Below are positions 10,501 through 18,300 of a stretch of 24,152 nt of DNA, in pieces. The position numbers were made by a program, and so were the translations under genes. Each line of letters begins with the position of its first letter. Positions within the stretch are counted from its first letter, which is position 1. This stretch comes from Chersky-265 sp035275285. GTDB taxonomy: Bacteria > Fibrobacterota > Fibrobacteria > UBA11236. The notes below the pieces were generated by a model. That model made no database searches. It saw only the letters and a program-made list of their open reading frames with translations, and was not told the DNA's origin. The stretch covers positions 1 through 24,152 of the forward strand of contig DATENA010000088.1 of NCBI GenBank assembly GCA_035275285.1. The letters run 5' to 3'.

Positions 10501-12348
10501 GAGCTCAGGAAGCAGGCGGAGCAGATATGGCGGTACGTTTTCCAGGCCGTCATAGGATTCGATGAGGCGCGCGTCATTATCGGCCGCGGGACCATAGGTC
10601 AGCGTCACCGATCCGTATAGGGCTTCTTCCAGCGTCAGGATCCGGGAGAGAAGGGCGTCCCCGTCCTTGTCTTGCAGGGTGAGGACGACCTTTTTCCGGT
10701 AGGCTTCCGGAGCGGAGCGATACGATCCGATGGTGGAGACCAGGGTGGACCGGAGTCCATTGGGCAGATAGGGGCCTTCCAAGGGCACGATTTCGGAATG
10801 CAGGGGGATCTCGCCCAAGGCGTTGCAAATGATGTTAGCCCGTTTCATGAAAGCCCATAAGCTATCCTCGAAGTATTCCTGAGGACTGCGGACGTCCAGG
10901 CGGGAGACGTAGTCGTCGAAAGAGAAGGCGAGGCCGCCGTCCACACGGATGCCTGGCCTGGTAGCATGCGACTTGAAACCGGGATCCAGATCGATCCATT
11001 GCCGTTCACCTGAGCTGCCCGCGCGGCCGCGGTAGTCTTCATAGGGCACCTTGGCCGCAACCCAAACATGCTCGAAGCGGGCGAACCGGCGCGGCCCGTC
11101 CTGGATGATGGATCCGGGGATGCCGGCGGTGGCGAGGAGATAGCTCACCTTGTCCGGATTGTCGACGCCCAGGAATTGGGCCAACTCGGGGAACTCATTC
11201 TCGACCAGGCCATGTTCCAATTCGGACTCGTAGCCGGAAGCCCTCAAGGCATCGCGGAGCAGCATGGCCAGATCCCAATCGTTCCCCTTACCGTCCAGCA
11301 AGGTTCCCTTGGCCCCTTTGACGATGCCGTAATAGGGCTCGAACTCGAACTTATCGTAGATGGCCTTGAAGATCCGGGCCGCATCATACCCTTGTTCCTG
11401 CGCGAAGGCGGAAACGGAGGCATCGATGGCTTCGCCATAGGTCGGAGCCGGGGTCGGAGGCGGCAGCACCCCTCCCCCGCCCCCATCGGCCAAGCGCACC
11501 CATTCGATTTGGGCGGGGACCTCGGCCCGGGCCTGTCTGCGTAAGCCGTCGGGCTTAGCCTTGCCCGCGCCGGGAACCTGGAGATCGGATTGGATGCTCC
11601 GGAATTGTGGCTTGTAGTCCGCCGCCGCCGGCTTCCGATCCAGCTCCAGGGCCTTGACCATGCGCTTGAGGTCGCGTTTTCCGATGATCTCCCCGCGATC
11701 CCGTCCCAGCTTCAGGAAAGCCTTGATCATTTTCCTTTGCTGCCGGGAATACCGGAAACGCTTCCAGAACCCCACGCCGCGGTCGGATAGGGAGGCGATT
11801 TCCGCTTCCGATTCACGCTGGATGCCGGGCACCACCTGGGCGATGTTCGCGAGCTTCAGTTCCAGGGTTTTCCACTCTTCTTCATCAGTTTCCCCCGAGA
11901 GGCTCTGCACTTGCATGCGGCGGACCTGTTCGCGGAGTTCGTCGAAATGCCTGAAGCGGGCCTTGCGGACCTGCTCCTGGAAACGCCGCTTCAGCGCCGC
12001 ATTGTCCGGCGCCTTCGGCCGAGGGCTTTCCTTCCCTGGACCGGGGCCGGATCCATTTCCGGCCGGATCCTCCTTCAAGGTTTGTTCAAGATAGGCCTCG
12101 GGATCCAAACGGGAACCAGCTTCCGATTTCCGCGCCTCCACGCCTTGGCGATAGGAGCGTTCGGCCTTTTCGCCGGCGATTGCGCGGGTGACCACGCCGG
12201 CATCCACGGCGGTGTAGATGAAGAATGGCAGGACGACCGCCGCCAACCACTTGGCGCGTCTGAACCGGTCTATCAGAAAAGGCTTCGGGGGGGAATTCTG
12301 CATCATAACCTGTACCTGTTTTCCATGTTCCGTGTATCGCATGTTCAT
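937..12348 (-). CDS. Giant tandem-shell RHS/YD-repeat polymorphic toxin (3803 aa)
   Basis: Domains in order: a hydrophobic signal/anchor segment (residues 34-53, after basic RFRRAK); a charged, helix-rich stretch to about 330; and a transglutaminase-like domain (about 330-460) with HVWV and a DPGF acid site but GNDWD where the catalytic Cys belongs. A first RHS header (about 900-970) is followed by YD repeats (about 1105-1870) and a degraded core (about 1890-1965). A proline-rich linker and three Ig-like domains follow (to about 2405), then a second header, GTFSLSFKDLSIQLPG. The second YD region (about 2600-3465) leads to a full core with DPKTGRF and YLYADQSPLSKFDPTG (D3610), then a 190-aa toxin-like tip. 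In the RHS family the shell encloses the tip, which is released by cleavage at the DPxG core. The ATG at 12348 forms ATGA with the upstream stop; ATGs at 12306/12303, behind AGGT, are alternatives. There is no PAAR or VgrG-like domain, so export by type VI secretion is not indicated. Confidence 0.96.
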   Translation of the reverse strand: MNMRYTEHGKQVQVMMQNSPPKPFLIDRFRRAKWLAAVVLPFFIYTAVDAGVVTRAIAGEKAERSYRQGVEARKSEAGSRLDPEAYLEQTLKEDPAGNGSGPGPGKESPRPKAPDNAALKRRFQEQVRKARFRHFDELREQVRRMQVQSLSGETDEEEWKTLELKLANIAQVVPGIQRESEAEIASLSDRGVGFWKRFRYSRQQRKMIKAFLKLGRDRGEIIGKRDLKRMVKALELDRKPAAADYKPQFRSIQSDLQVPGAGKAKPDGLRRQARAEVPAQIEWVRLADGGGGGVLPPPTPAPTYGEAIDASVSAFAQEQGYDAARIFKAIYDKFEFEPYYGIVKGAKGTLLDGKGNDWDLAMLLRDALRASGYESELEHGLVENEFPELAQFLGVDNPDKVSYLLATAGIPGSIIQDGPRRFARFEHVWVAAKVPYEDYRGRAGSSGERQWIDLDPGFKSHATRPGIRVDGGLAFSFDDYVSRLDVRSPQEYFEDSLWAFMKRANIICNALGEIPLHSEIVPLEGPYLPNGLRSTLVSTIGSYRSAPEAYRKKVVLTLQDKDGDALLSRILTLEEALYGSVTLTYGPAADNDARLIESYDGLENVPPYLLRLLPELRIDGEIVQVGDEIGAGQKLQVRLDISGQHLNVETEKFPAVAGAETALLLAQGGISAGAFTHHIAVLSRLQNDSAVPERALTAQRRYLLGAKYYYDFGVSAERLAGYFNYRYVGGVHAGFSATKMVVGGLFGLANSWTREGTVFSAERFYLGIVPLGTATVASTVFNRLIGAQSSFLEHQSGESVNSKDFISTVKVLQLAAAAGIAKDTLTAANIDAKIASFAFLDADAVADICNALGLGKIAILPKAQVTRNQWTGTGYVLLNAASGSGDYIISGRYAGGDETGGDENNDEKPGCACSGADSRIYHANGQYVSDHTELVVPSKGIPAVFTFGYNSQRQYASEMGYGWQHAFGRRLFAEGGGAKVTFYDDDQLAQVFHDSSGTYLRPAAFSASLRASGSLYEMRRKDNTTWTFALSGQVLSIVNKDGLGLFVDTTAAGKADKVKNAAGATLLTFHYASGELTSVKDSLGRTVAFDVNGAGDLAGFTDAAGASTDFTYFEDHNLASKTDGLGNARFYLYDQKDRLMEHTDPQGGVTSYIHDYGHRLFVEVDPGGREATSFYDPHGFPTLKVDGNGNREITRYDARGNLVFKQDSRGFAYEAAYDASGNKVSEILPDSTRKLYAYDSLNLVTLDSNATEGTSIRYGYTDKGHLQQQDNADGTHETFLYDGQGQLTRKVGRAADTLIYAYNATGGVNLLVNPVGDTTRYLYDSLGRLAGFVNGVRDTTRLILDKKDRLVSLIDAAGNATKNLYDAAGRHLGYVDASGDTTKVFRDGNGNPVEIRYPDGSVAGQEFNALGQLISRTDPLGRKTRFEYEGQTGGGRLKKVVDPLGQAMQQGFCGEELEPCDIRDKTGHLFHLEREASYRLKSVTDPLGHTTRFAYNSRGQKTSAIQSNGRMTLYGYDSEGRLTHVLTLPGDTTLYVYNALGQKIYSIAPGRDTTSYAYDKAGNLLQEKNLLGAYTRYTYDAAGRRSTAVDPNGDTTRFLYGKTGRIVRIAYQDGAVDTFAYDADGRKTLASNGKVSYQYKYDKRGRLAEFLDQGLAKSIRYEYDAAGNLTARINGENELTTYKYDGLDRLIEIKDVLGGLTGFEYDGMGRRIRASYPNGTRTETRYDASGRVAELTHFNGAGTVLDRFQYAYDGIGNLLSERTPQGVYTYAYDRLDRLKSILYPDGSSRIIAYNASGRKALEVETHGGLPDTAVYHYTRDRLDSISGAHRRAFAFDANGNLTRASDVAGSTHYQYTSKGDLVRIHAPDGTTRAFTPDVNRVPVADTRLGSQLDLFLDPQSQSQTAGLTATYRLGTKVIDYGMGPREGEILWEKDSTGVRYFHYDAKGTLVAITNASGALTGDLGFTDQVTAKDSAYGQSLAANPDPAAFVTGAFALPSDPVANDFPALPLIGQLYPNSRDWNSPVNGSFPNPQFISTSLPAWIQSQLPSLAPGRLATLQAATPPVFHRIFARNPIASCLPGPSAQAALDNLQATLNETDSPFRNPYAFQRIPYLPAKPRALTGSGPVVRIFLTKNPATPGQSITATVQATSDTTITSVQLYVDDSLVTLTSLACTFSRATEGVHTLTAIAQDAKGRRTVARGGLLVSVSADNTPPTLSISHSPSSPAVGDSVTFTVTASDNTALDPERVWLQVDGRYVAFTTPFVTKVLATLKGKLPAFATAYDMSRNFASVVDTVLVTGTGDESTLPQAILTSPAADSVLYLRTLVKGTATDAHFAYYSLAYLWKGSDDTVEFFRSTRSVSNDTLGFLDATVRENGDYELILSVVDAFHNVKRTSVPVRISGEAKIGTFSLSFKDLSIQLPGLNLEVLRTYSSQDKQEGDFGFGWKLDMKSVTLTENNVAGEGWTISRSGGPFTSWKILPTKPHTVSVRLPGQRDQVFDIVPTFDQALFSPVMGTVAYVARKGVYSKLEALDGGVFQRNADDLMQPDGMAFYDPSRYQLTLTDGTRFILDQNRDGVVEIADPNGNRITLTATGVTHSTGDELLFNRDSKGRITSIVDEQRRTVAYTYDSHGNLASSADPLGNVTQYKYAQDHFLTDILDPRGVRVSRTEYDSAGRMIRQITPAGDTVLASHDLANRQETLEDAEGGITRFSYDAQGNVLSKTDAMGFTWGYSYDSVGNQIGTLAPNGATTISTFDAQGNEIRHVDELGHVTERTFNDQGKLLSETDPLGRVTRHEYDPRGNLLKSFGPDNKLQMEYVFDGQGNLASEKDALGRQTTHVYDALGRKTMTTDALGRTRKFAYDAQGNLTEETDARGNTTTNTYDADGKLLTSEDALGNVATHYYDATGRVIQDKDKRNASTFYKFDLNGNKTVDSLPDGTVRRKTYDGRGKMSQSTDEVGRTTKFRYDAEGRLLETEFADTSIVKTEYDSLGRRKASLDARGNKTHYFLDKAGRDTLILDALGHAMRFAYDAAGRKISQTDALNHTTTYCYDLYDRLIETIYPDASSRKTTYDAAGQKVSEIDPEGKTTTFAYDAVGNLVSVKDPMGFITRYAYDANNNRLSQTDANGHTTTMAYDKLNRQSSRTYPNSDQERWGYDAEGNMLYHVNGVGDSTVHTYNALGRETHRSYAGGHQLSITYTPDGKQDSVTDHRGLTKYTYDSRGRLKKTLHPNGQFIENRYDRQGNRTHMITPFDTTRYAYDSLNRMDSVVSPQNKTTTYHYDAVGNRDSVVSPNGTTSGYQYDALNRLTRVRHYKAGTILAHYAYALSAAGIRTQVTEKDSSKAFFAYDSLYRLKSERRTGNHTDTMTYTYDLVGNRLTKVHRGVTTNYAYNNRDQLLSEWDGADSTLYAYDSAGRMLTKAEVGGTTHYRWRDEDRLDSLYGLGVSVKYQYDADGRRVKDSTGSTVRQYLIDPLLLYGQVIAETDGSNSLVAEYVVGLDRVSLRRSGAAHYYLADGQGSTRLLTDSTGTATDSTVYTAFGETLFSSGSTPNAYLYTGEQFDGSAGLYNLRARQMDPKTGRFASVDPYAGKVGKPISQHSYLYADQSPLSKFDPTGRMSAVDVLYTTPLANTIRVTQLTVGASIASSLYGLILIYQTTGNQQAMNEMKKLGYDKQAMKAWLNDARSESPIRLRHYTTERAKRAISITGVINSPTGAGNYFTPDQYTSGEEATDKLATKDEREFYIEINLYKKADLLEGPEKIPPHTYITADDIRIRKGGGIQYYTYKPIWTGGLMRASSNWIPLTE
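940..943 (-). promoter_or_regulatory. Shine-Dalgarno of the immunity gene inside the toxin's last codons
   Basis: GGAG spans the final Thr-Glu codons of the RHS gene. The toxin stop TAA (939-937) lies between it and the ATG at 929-927. Ribosomes finishing the toxin would therefore be placed to start the next gene, which favours coupled translation. Confidence 0.5.
1960..4545 (-). repeat. Second YD-repeat region of the RHS protein
   Basis: Several dozen imperfect repeats of about 21 residues (63 bases) follow the YDxxGxL...D.xG..T pattern. On the plus strand this appears as recurring gcatcgta or gtcgta words coding for the Tyr-Asp pair. The repeats are known in the family to form the beta-shell around the toxin. 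From roughly 2640 leftwards GAC becomes more common than GAT in the Tyr-Asp pair, which may mark a recombined segment. Confidence 0.9.
5130..5980 (-). other. Three Ig-like domains linking the two RHS shells
   Basis: Three beta-sandwich-like segments are visible, starting near SGPVVRIFLT, TPPTLSISHSP and LPQAILTSPAADS. Each has the alternating hydrophobic pattern and V/L-Y-V-D-D or VWLQVDG style strands of bacterial Ig-like domains. They sit between a proline-rich linker after the first shell and the header of the second shell. A spacer role is inferred. Confidence 0.75.
6718..9030 (-). repeat. First YD-repeat region of the RHS protein
   Basis: Some three dozen YD repeats with the same roughly 63-base period as the second region, e.g. 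LYDSLGRLAGF and YTYDAAGRRS. At about 8010-7920 the pattern is broken by an insert with two cysteines (GFCGEELEPCDIRD). The repeats end in a core-like remnant without DPxG at about 6540-6450. Confidence 0.9.
10980..11350 (-). other. Transglutaminase-like domain lacking the catalytic cysteine
   Basis: The fold signature is LLDGKGNDWDLAMLLRDA, then HVWVAAKVPYEDYRG and WIDLDPGFK. In active transglutaminases a Cys begins the helix that here carries GNDWD, while His and Asp are kept (HVWV, LDP). Similar Cys-less domains precede other giant RHS proteins to my knowledge. A binding or structural role is more likely than crosslinking. Confidence 0.65.
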
Positions 12349-15300
12349 GGCGCCTGGAAATAAACGGGGTTTTCCACGAAGGGCAGGAGCAAATCGTCCC
12401 CTGAGCTCAGCCCCACCCAGTCCAACAACGTCCCTCGCTCTCGGGCATGGATCCGGATGGTATGGCTGCCCGAACTCAGGCTCAGGGCGGTGGGGCTTGC
12501 GGCGACCGGCCCTTTCAGCCAATCCGTCTTCCAGAAATTCCCGAAGGACGCATGCCAGCTCACGGGGGTGCCATTGTCCACCTGGGCCCAGAAACTGTTG
12601 TCATGGACCTTGCCCAAGGCGCGGCCGAACAGGTAATAGCTGCCCGCCGCGACCACGCTCACGTTGAATTGCACGTAGCTCGAATCGGAAGGGTACAAGA
12701 GGCAAAGTTCCGTGGGCGTATCGTCCGTGGCCAGGGCCGTATCCGAGGGCAGGGCGGCGATGGCGGTATACGGGAAATCGGATCCGACCCGGCGGTTGAA
12801 ATGTTCGGCCTCGTGGAAATGGGTCAAGCGATCCTGCTTTTCCGTCCTGGCGAAATTGTGCAGGGCCTTGAACGCGGAGGATTTGTTCTGGTAGATGCGC
12901 AGCAAGGCGATGCCGGCGGGATTTCCTCCCGTGGATCCCGCCCCGCCCAGGGAAGGCGTGACCGTGACGGAGGAGGCGTTGAGGCCGGGATTCGCCACCT
13001 TGCCGAACCTCAGGCCGTTCCGGTACAAGGCCACGCTGTCCGCCTCGAAGCTGACCACGAAATGGTGCCAGGCATGTTCCCGGGACACGGCATTGGAAAA
13101 GGAGGCGGTCGAATGGGAGGAGGTATTGGACTGATAGGCCCGGAGCTCTTGGTTAAGCAAGCGGATGGACCAGGCGGGCGTGGTCGGCGAGGTGGTCCGC
13201 GTAAAGGTGAGGATATCCAGGGTATCCGTCCTCAGGCTGTCCGTCTTGAGCCAGAATTCGAAGCTCAATCCCCGGGCGGGGTTCAAGGTCAGATTGGCCC
13301 CGCTGGAGGCCGTGGATACGGGCTTGAAGGTCAGACCGGTATCCGCGCTCCACATGGACGAAGAGGTGAGCGTGAGAGTGGCCGCGGACAGGGAGTCCTT
13401 GGTGGAAGCGCCCGTCCTTTCGCGGAAGGGATACCAGCTTTTCAGGAAGGTATGCACGGGCCCGTCGTCCAAGGTCCAATCCAGGAGCACGTCCTGGTAA
13501 GCCGTGGCTCCGCCCGGATCGGTGAGGGTGGCCCGCAAGGTGACCGTATCATGGAACCCGCCGGCCGGCGCCAGGTTCCACAAATCCTTGTTGGCTCCCT
13601 GGGTAACGGTGACATGCGAAGAGGTGCTCCAGCTCCAAGTCAGATTGGAGGCGGGTTCCTCCGCATCGTGGATATAGGCCGCCAGGTCCAAGCCGATGGT
13701 CTGGGCCGCGGCATGGGGTTCCACCTCGATGGCAGGCGCGATGGTGGGAGGCGTGTTCACGTCCGAAATGCGCACGTAGATGGTTTTGTTGAGGGTGGTA
13801 TCGCCGTCGGACATGGCCAGGGTGAACTGGGTCGAGGATCCGTAGAACGGACCGGTGCCGGAAATCAGGCCGCCGGAGCGGGTCAGATAGCCGGGCAGTC
13901 CGGAGGTCTGGTAGGTGGGGACGTCATCGGGATCCCCTACCTGGATTTGGTAGCTGACGGGCGTACCCCCCACCCCGAAAATGGTGTCCGCGGAGACCAG
14001 ATGCGGCGGATCGTTGACGGGCCGGACTATGATGCGGAGGGTATCCTCGATGCTGACCCCGGAGAGAGTGGCTTGGATCACCACGTCGCGGATACCGGAG
14101 AAATCGGCTTCGGGCTGGACGTAGAGTTTCTTGGAAGCGGTGATGGCCACGGCCAGGTTGGGCACGGAAGCGACCGCATAGGTCAGGCCCGAAGAAGGCG
14201 TGAAAAGGGACGCGACGTTCAGCGAGCTATCGGGGATGTCCTCGTACATCGGCAACGGCGTGGCCGCGCCGGTGAGCCGGAGCTCCGGCGCCAGGGAGAA
14301 GGCGATGGTGGTGTCGGCTACGTTTCCGGCGCTGTCCAAGGCCTTGATGCGGAAGGAATAATTGCCCATGGCCGAAACGGTGAGGCCGGCCGGGACCAGG
14401 CCGTTCAACCGGACCTCGGTGCGGCCGCTGTCCAGATGGCTGTCGGTGATGGCATAGGCGATGGTGACCGCGCTGTTGTAAAGATGGCCCGCGGTGATTC
14501 CGGAGACGGTGACAACGGGTTTCGTTTTATCGATGGTGAATGCCGAGGTATCGCGGAACACCCCGTACTTGGCGCTGGTCACCCGGGAAAGCAGGACATG
14601 GGAGCCCTCCGCGGAGACGCTATCCAAGGGGTCGATATCGTCTCCGGCCAGTTGCTTCCGGACCGCGGTTTGCGAACCCGCCTGGGTCAGCAACATCCCG
14701 GGAACCAGGGACAGGATCCTGCGGGTCCCGGTTTCCTTCAAGGCATCGGAAGCCGGCTCGAAAGCTTTGGAGGCGGTGTCGAAGGCGAAGTAGCGGGTGG
14801 TGGTGTCCTGCTGGAGGGTGCGCAGCAGTATCTTATCGCCGAATGAAACCGCGTCTTCCAAGCGTTGCACGGTTTCCGGAAGGTAATAGGTATTGGTCTC
14901 CTCGAACCGATCCAGGCGGAAGGCGATGGAGGGATTTCCCGTGGCGGCGAAAATGGACATTTCCATCCGTAAGGGGACCTTCCAGACGTAGCCGGCGGTG
15001 GATTGCGCCGCCTCCGTCCATTTGTCCACGTCCCAGAAAAATAAGCCGTATCTGGCCTTCGATTTCACGATTTTGATCCGCATGCTCAAGGGACCGACGG
15101 AAGGGAGGGTCGACATTACGGAATGGGCCTCGGAGACGGCATCGTTGGTCTTGAATCCCAAGCTGAGGGTGCGCGGTTCCACCGTGTATGCAGGCGTCCT
15201 CGTATCCGCCGCGCATCCGACATAGGCGGTGATCCGTTCCGTGCCCAGGGTGTCCTTGAAAGCGATGCGCACGAAGGCATTGGCCTTGCTTGGATCCTGG

Positions 15301-18300
15301 TTCAGGATGGAATATTCCGCGGTGAAATCGCTGACCGTGCTCTTCTTCTGGGTCAACCGCAAGCGTTCGAAGGAATCATCGGCGGCGGTCGTATCCGCTT
15401 CGATCAGGCCGTGGCGGACCCGGATCGCGCCGTCATCCACGCGCCAGAAGTCTCCGTTGAAGGACCCGTCCGCCTTCAAAGTCAGGCCCGGGCGCGGACC
15501 GATCGACAATACCCGCTTGGGCGGGGACCGGTCCGGATCGAGGCCGTTGTAAAAAGTGGATTGCAGGTAGGTTCCGGTCAGGAAATGCAGGGAACGGAGC
15601 GGAACCGAGATCGAGTTGGTCCCGAAAGACTTGATCAGGGCGTTCAGATGCGTTTCCGGCGCCAGGTTCATATACTCCGCATCGGACCCTTTCTGGTAGT
15701 CGGTATACTGCAGCCCGGAGTTCCAATGGAAAGAATACAGGGACACTTCGGCCGTGCCGTCGGACGCGAACACCCGGTAGGACTTGCCGTTGGAAGCGCC
15801 CTTGGCGAAGGCCTGGGGGGGATTGAAGAAAGGATCCGAGGTGATGCAAGTGAAAATGGGGTTATGGTTTTGCGAAAAGGACACGTGGAAGTGGCCCTGA
15901 TTGGATTCCAGTTGCATCATTTGGGTGCTCTTGAGATTGTACACGCAAGCCTTGACGCTCCGCATGTCCGTGAATCCGACATCGTTCGCGCTGAAGAATC
16001 CCAGCAGCTCGATATCCGGTTCCGTGCCGCTGTTCCGAGAGGAAATCCCGTGCCACTTGAAGGCGGTATTGGGGGCCGCTGAGTCGTTCCAACCGATGAT
16101 CAAATCCCTTTGGAAGGATACCGCGACGAATCCGTGATCCCAGAATCCGAACAGCCAGCCGTCATCGTATTGGAGATTGTAAAGCGGTCGATGGATCGGA
16201 TTATCGTTGTTGGAACCATAGTCCACGGCAAAGCGCATCCAAAACGTTTTCCTGCGGGCATCGAAAAGGTATAGACCGGAGTCCGAGGAGACGACGAGGA
16301 GGGATTCCGGAAACGCCGCGGCGGATCCCCGGTTCCTGCCGACCGATTCCGCGGCCCAGGAAGCCATGCTGTCCGTTTGCGTTCCCGCCTCGAAGTAATG
16401 CCCGTTCGGGCCGAATCCGTAATAAGACGTATCGTCGGTATGCGACCAGGAGTCCCCGCGTGACAAGGAGGAAATCCAATCCCGGATCGAATCCGACCGC
16501 AAGGTATCCGTAAGCCCCGCCCAGGCGGTGGAATCGAAGGTGGCCGGGTTCTTGCGGCCGATGCGCGTGGCCAGTACGTCGTCGAGGTTCGATTCGATCC
16601 CGGGATGCACGGTGCGGTTGAAATGGCTCCCGGACACGGGAGGATTCAGTCTGGCATATTTCCCGGATTGCAGGTTGATGGTGAAGGCGAAGGTCGCGGT
16701 CGATGCGTTTCCCAGGCTGTCCGAGGCGTTCGCCAGCAATATATGGACGCCCTCCGCGATGTTCGTCCCGCTCCAGGCCTTCCCGTCCAGATGGATCGTC
16801 AAGACCGCTCCATTCGGGTCGAAGGCGCGCACGATCGGAAGAACAGTATGGTCCAGCACGTCCCCGTCGGAAAGATTGTCCACTTCGATCCTCGGGCCGG
16901 ACTTGTCCAATCCGAATGCCATGGTTTGCGTATAGGAGCGGCCGTCCTTCAGGATTCCCGTCAGGGTGAGGACGTGGTTCCCTTCCAAGGACACCCACCC
17001 GCCGGCCCAGGGCACGCCGTCCAGCAGCACGGCGGGGAATCGAATCAGATTGGCATCCGGCCTGACGCTGATCAAGCGATCCGTCCCGTATACGCGGCCG
17101 TTCTGGACGCCCGTGACCACGAAGGGTTGCGGGGTGGCGGAGAAGAGATAGGAGAAGGTGGAAGGGTTCGCATCGTCCACGGCGGTCGTGCCGTTATGCC
17201 CGGAAACGTCCTGGGACGAAATGGAAACGGGAAGCGACAATCCCGCGAAGGCCTGGATGGTGTCCTGGTACAGTTTATAGCCCAAGCTGTCCTTGCGGAA
17301 CACCGCGGTCCGGTTGGCCGCGTCCTGGGTGACCGAAACGCCGGACAGGGATTCCAGGGTATCGATCCAGATGTCCAGCAAGGAACCGGCGGAAACCAAG
17401 GATCCCGCTTTCGGTACGGTGCGCACGATCTGCGGGGCCGGGCTGGCCGTGATGCGGACCAGTTTCGAATCCAGGGTGAGGGTATCGGCCGGTCCGGCGC
17501 TCAACCACACCGCCCGGAAGGAGCCCGCGCTCGCGAAAGCATGCGATTCGCTTCTCGAAACCGACGCCCCGGCGGCCAGGGTCACACTCTCGTTATGCAA
17601 GGTATCCACGTCGCCGGTCCCCGACTTCTGCAACACAAGAAGCAGCCTAGTGGCGATGGAACCATTGCCGGCATTGGAGGCGCTCAAGGCGAACGCCAGG
17701 GCCTTGCCCGTGCGGAACAGTTCCACCTCTTCATAGGCTCCCAGATCTATCTTCCCTTTGACGTAGGCTTGCCCCGCCGCGACCGGGACCGAATAGGAAG
17801 TCGTATCCGTCTTCCCTGCCTGTTCGACCAGGATGAGAAGGGTTTGGCTCGACTTGACGGGAAATCCCAGGGGAAAGGAGAGTTGCGCCGAAGCCCCGAT
17901 GGACAGCCCGGTCCGGTTGAACACTTCGAGAGTATCCGGGGAGGCGATGGCCAAGACCCTGGCGGAAACCTCCGAGGACGGATATGCGATCCCGGTATCC
18001 GCGAGGACGAGGGATCCGGTGAACTCCTTGCCCACCTGGAATTGGGGTTGGCCGGGGGCGATCGATGCGGCCACCTCGAGGGGCGGCAGGATGCGGAAAG
18101 ACGGGCTGACGCCGATGCGGCTGGAATCCGCTCCGGAACCGTGGACCCAGGCTTCCAGGTTATATTCCCCGGGACCGATGACGGAAGGGTTCCACGCCGC
18201 GGTCAGGGTGTTCGCGGAGGGGCGGTTGATGGAGGGGGCCGCTCCGGTGGCGCGGACAATCCGCTTATAGGCGACGTGCAATCCCCATACGCCGACGCTG

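Noticed and set aside
12349..12522. Longer start for the RHS gene at 12522, giving 3861 residues.
   Set aside because: It would overlap the coding end of the upstream gene by 178 bases, and the added residues are a proline/arginine-rich shadow. The ATG at 12348 forms ATGA with the upstream stop and leads directly into the signal/anchor segment.
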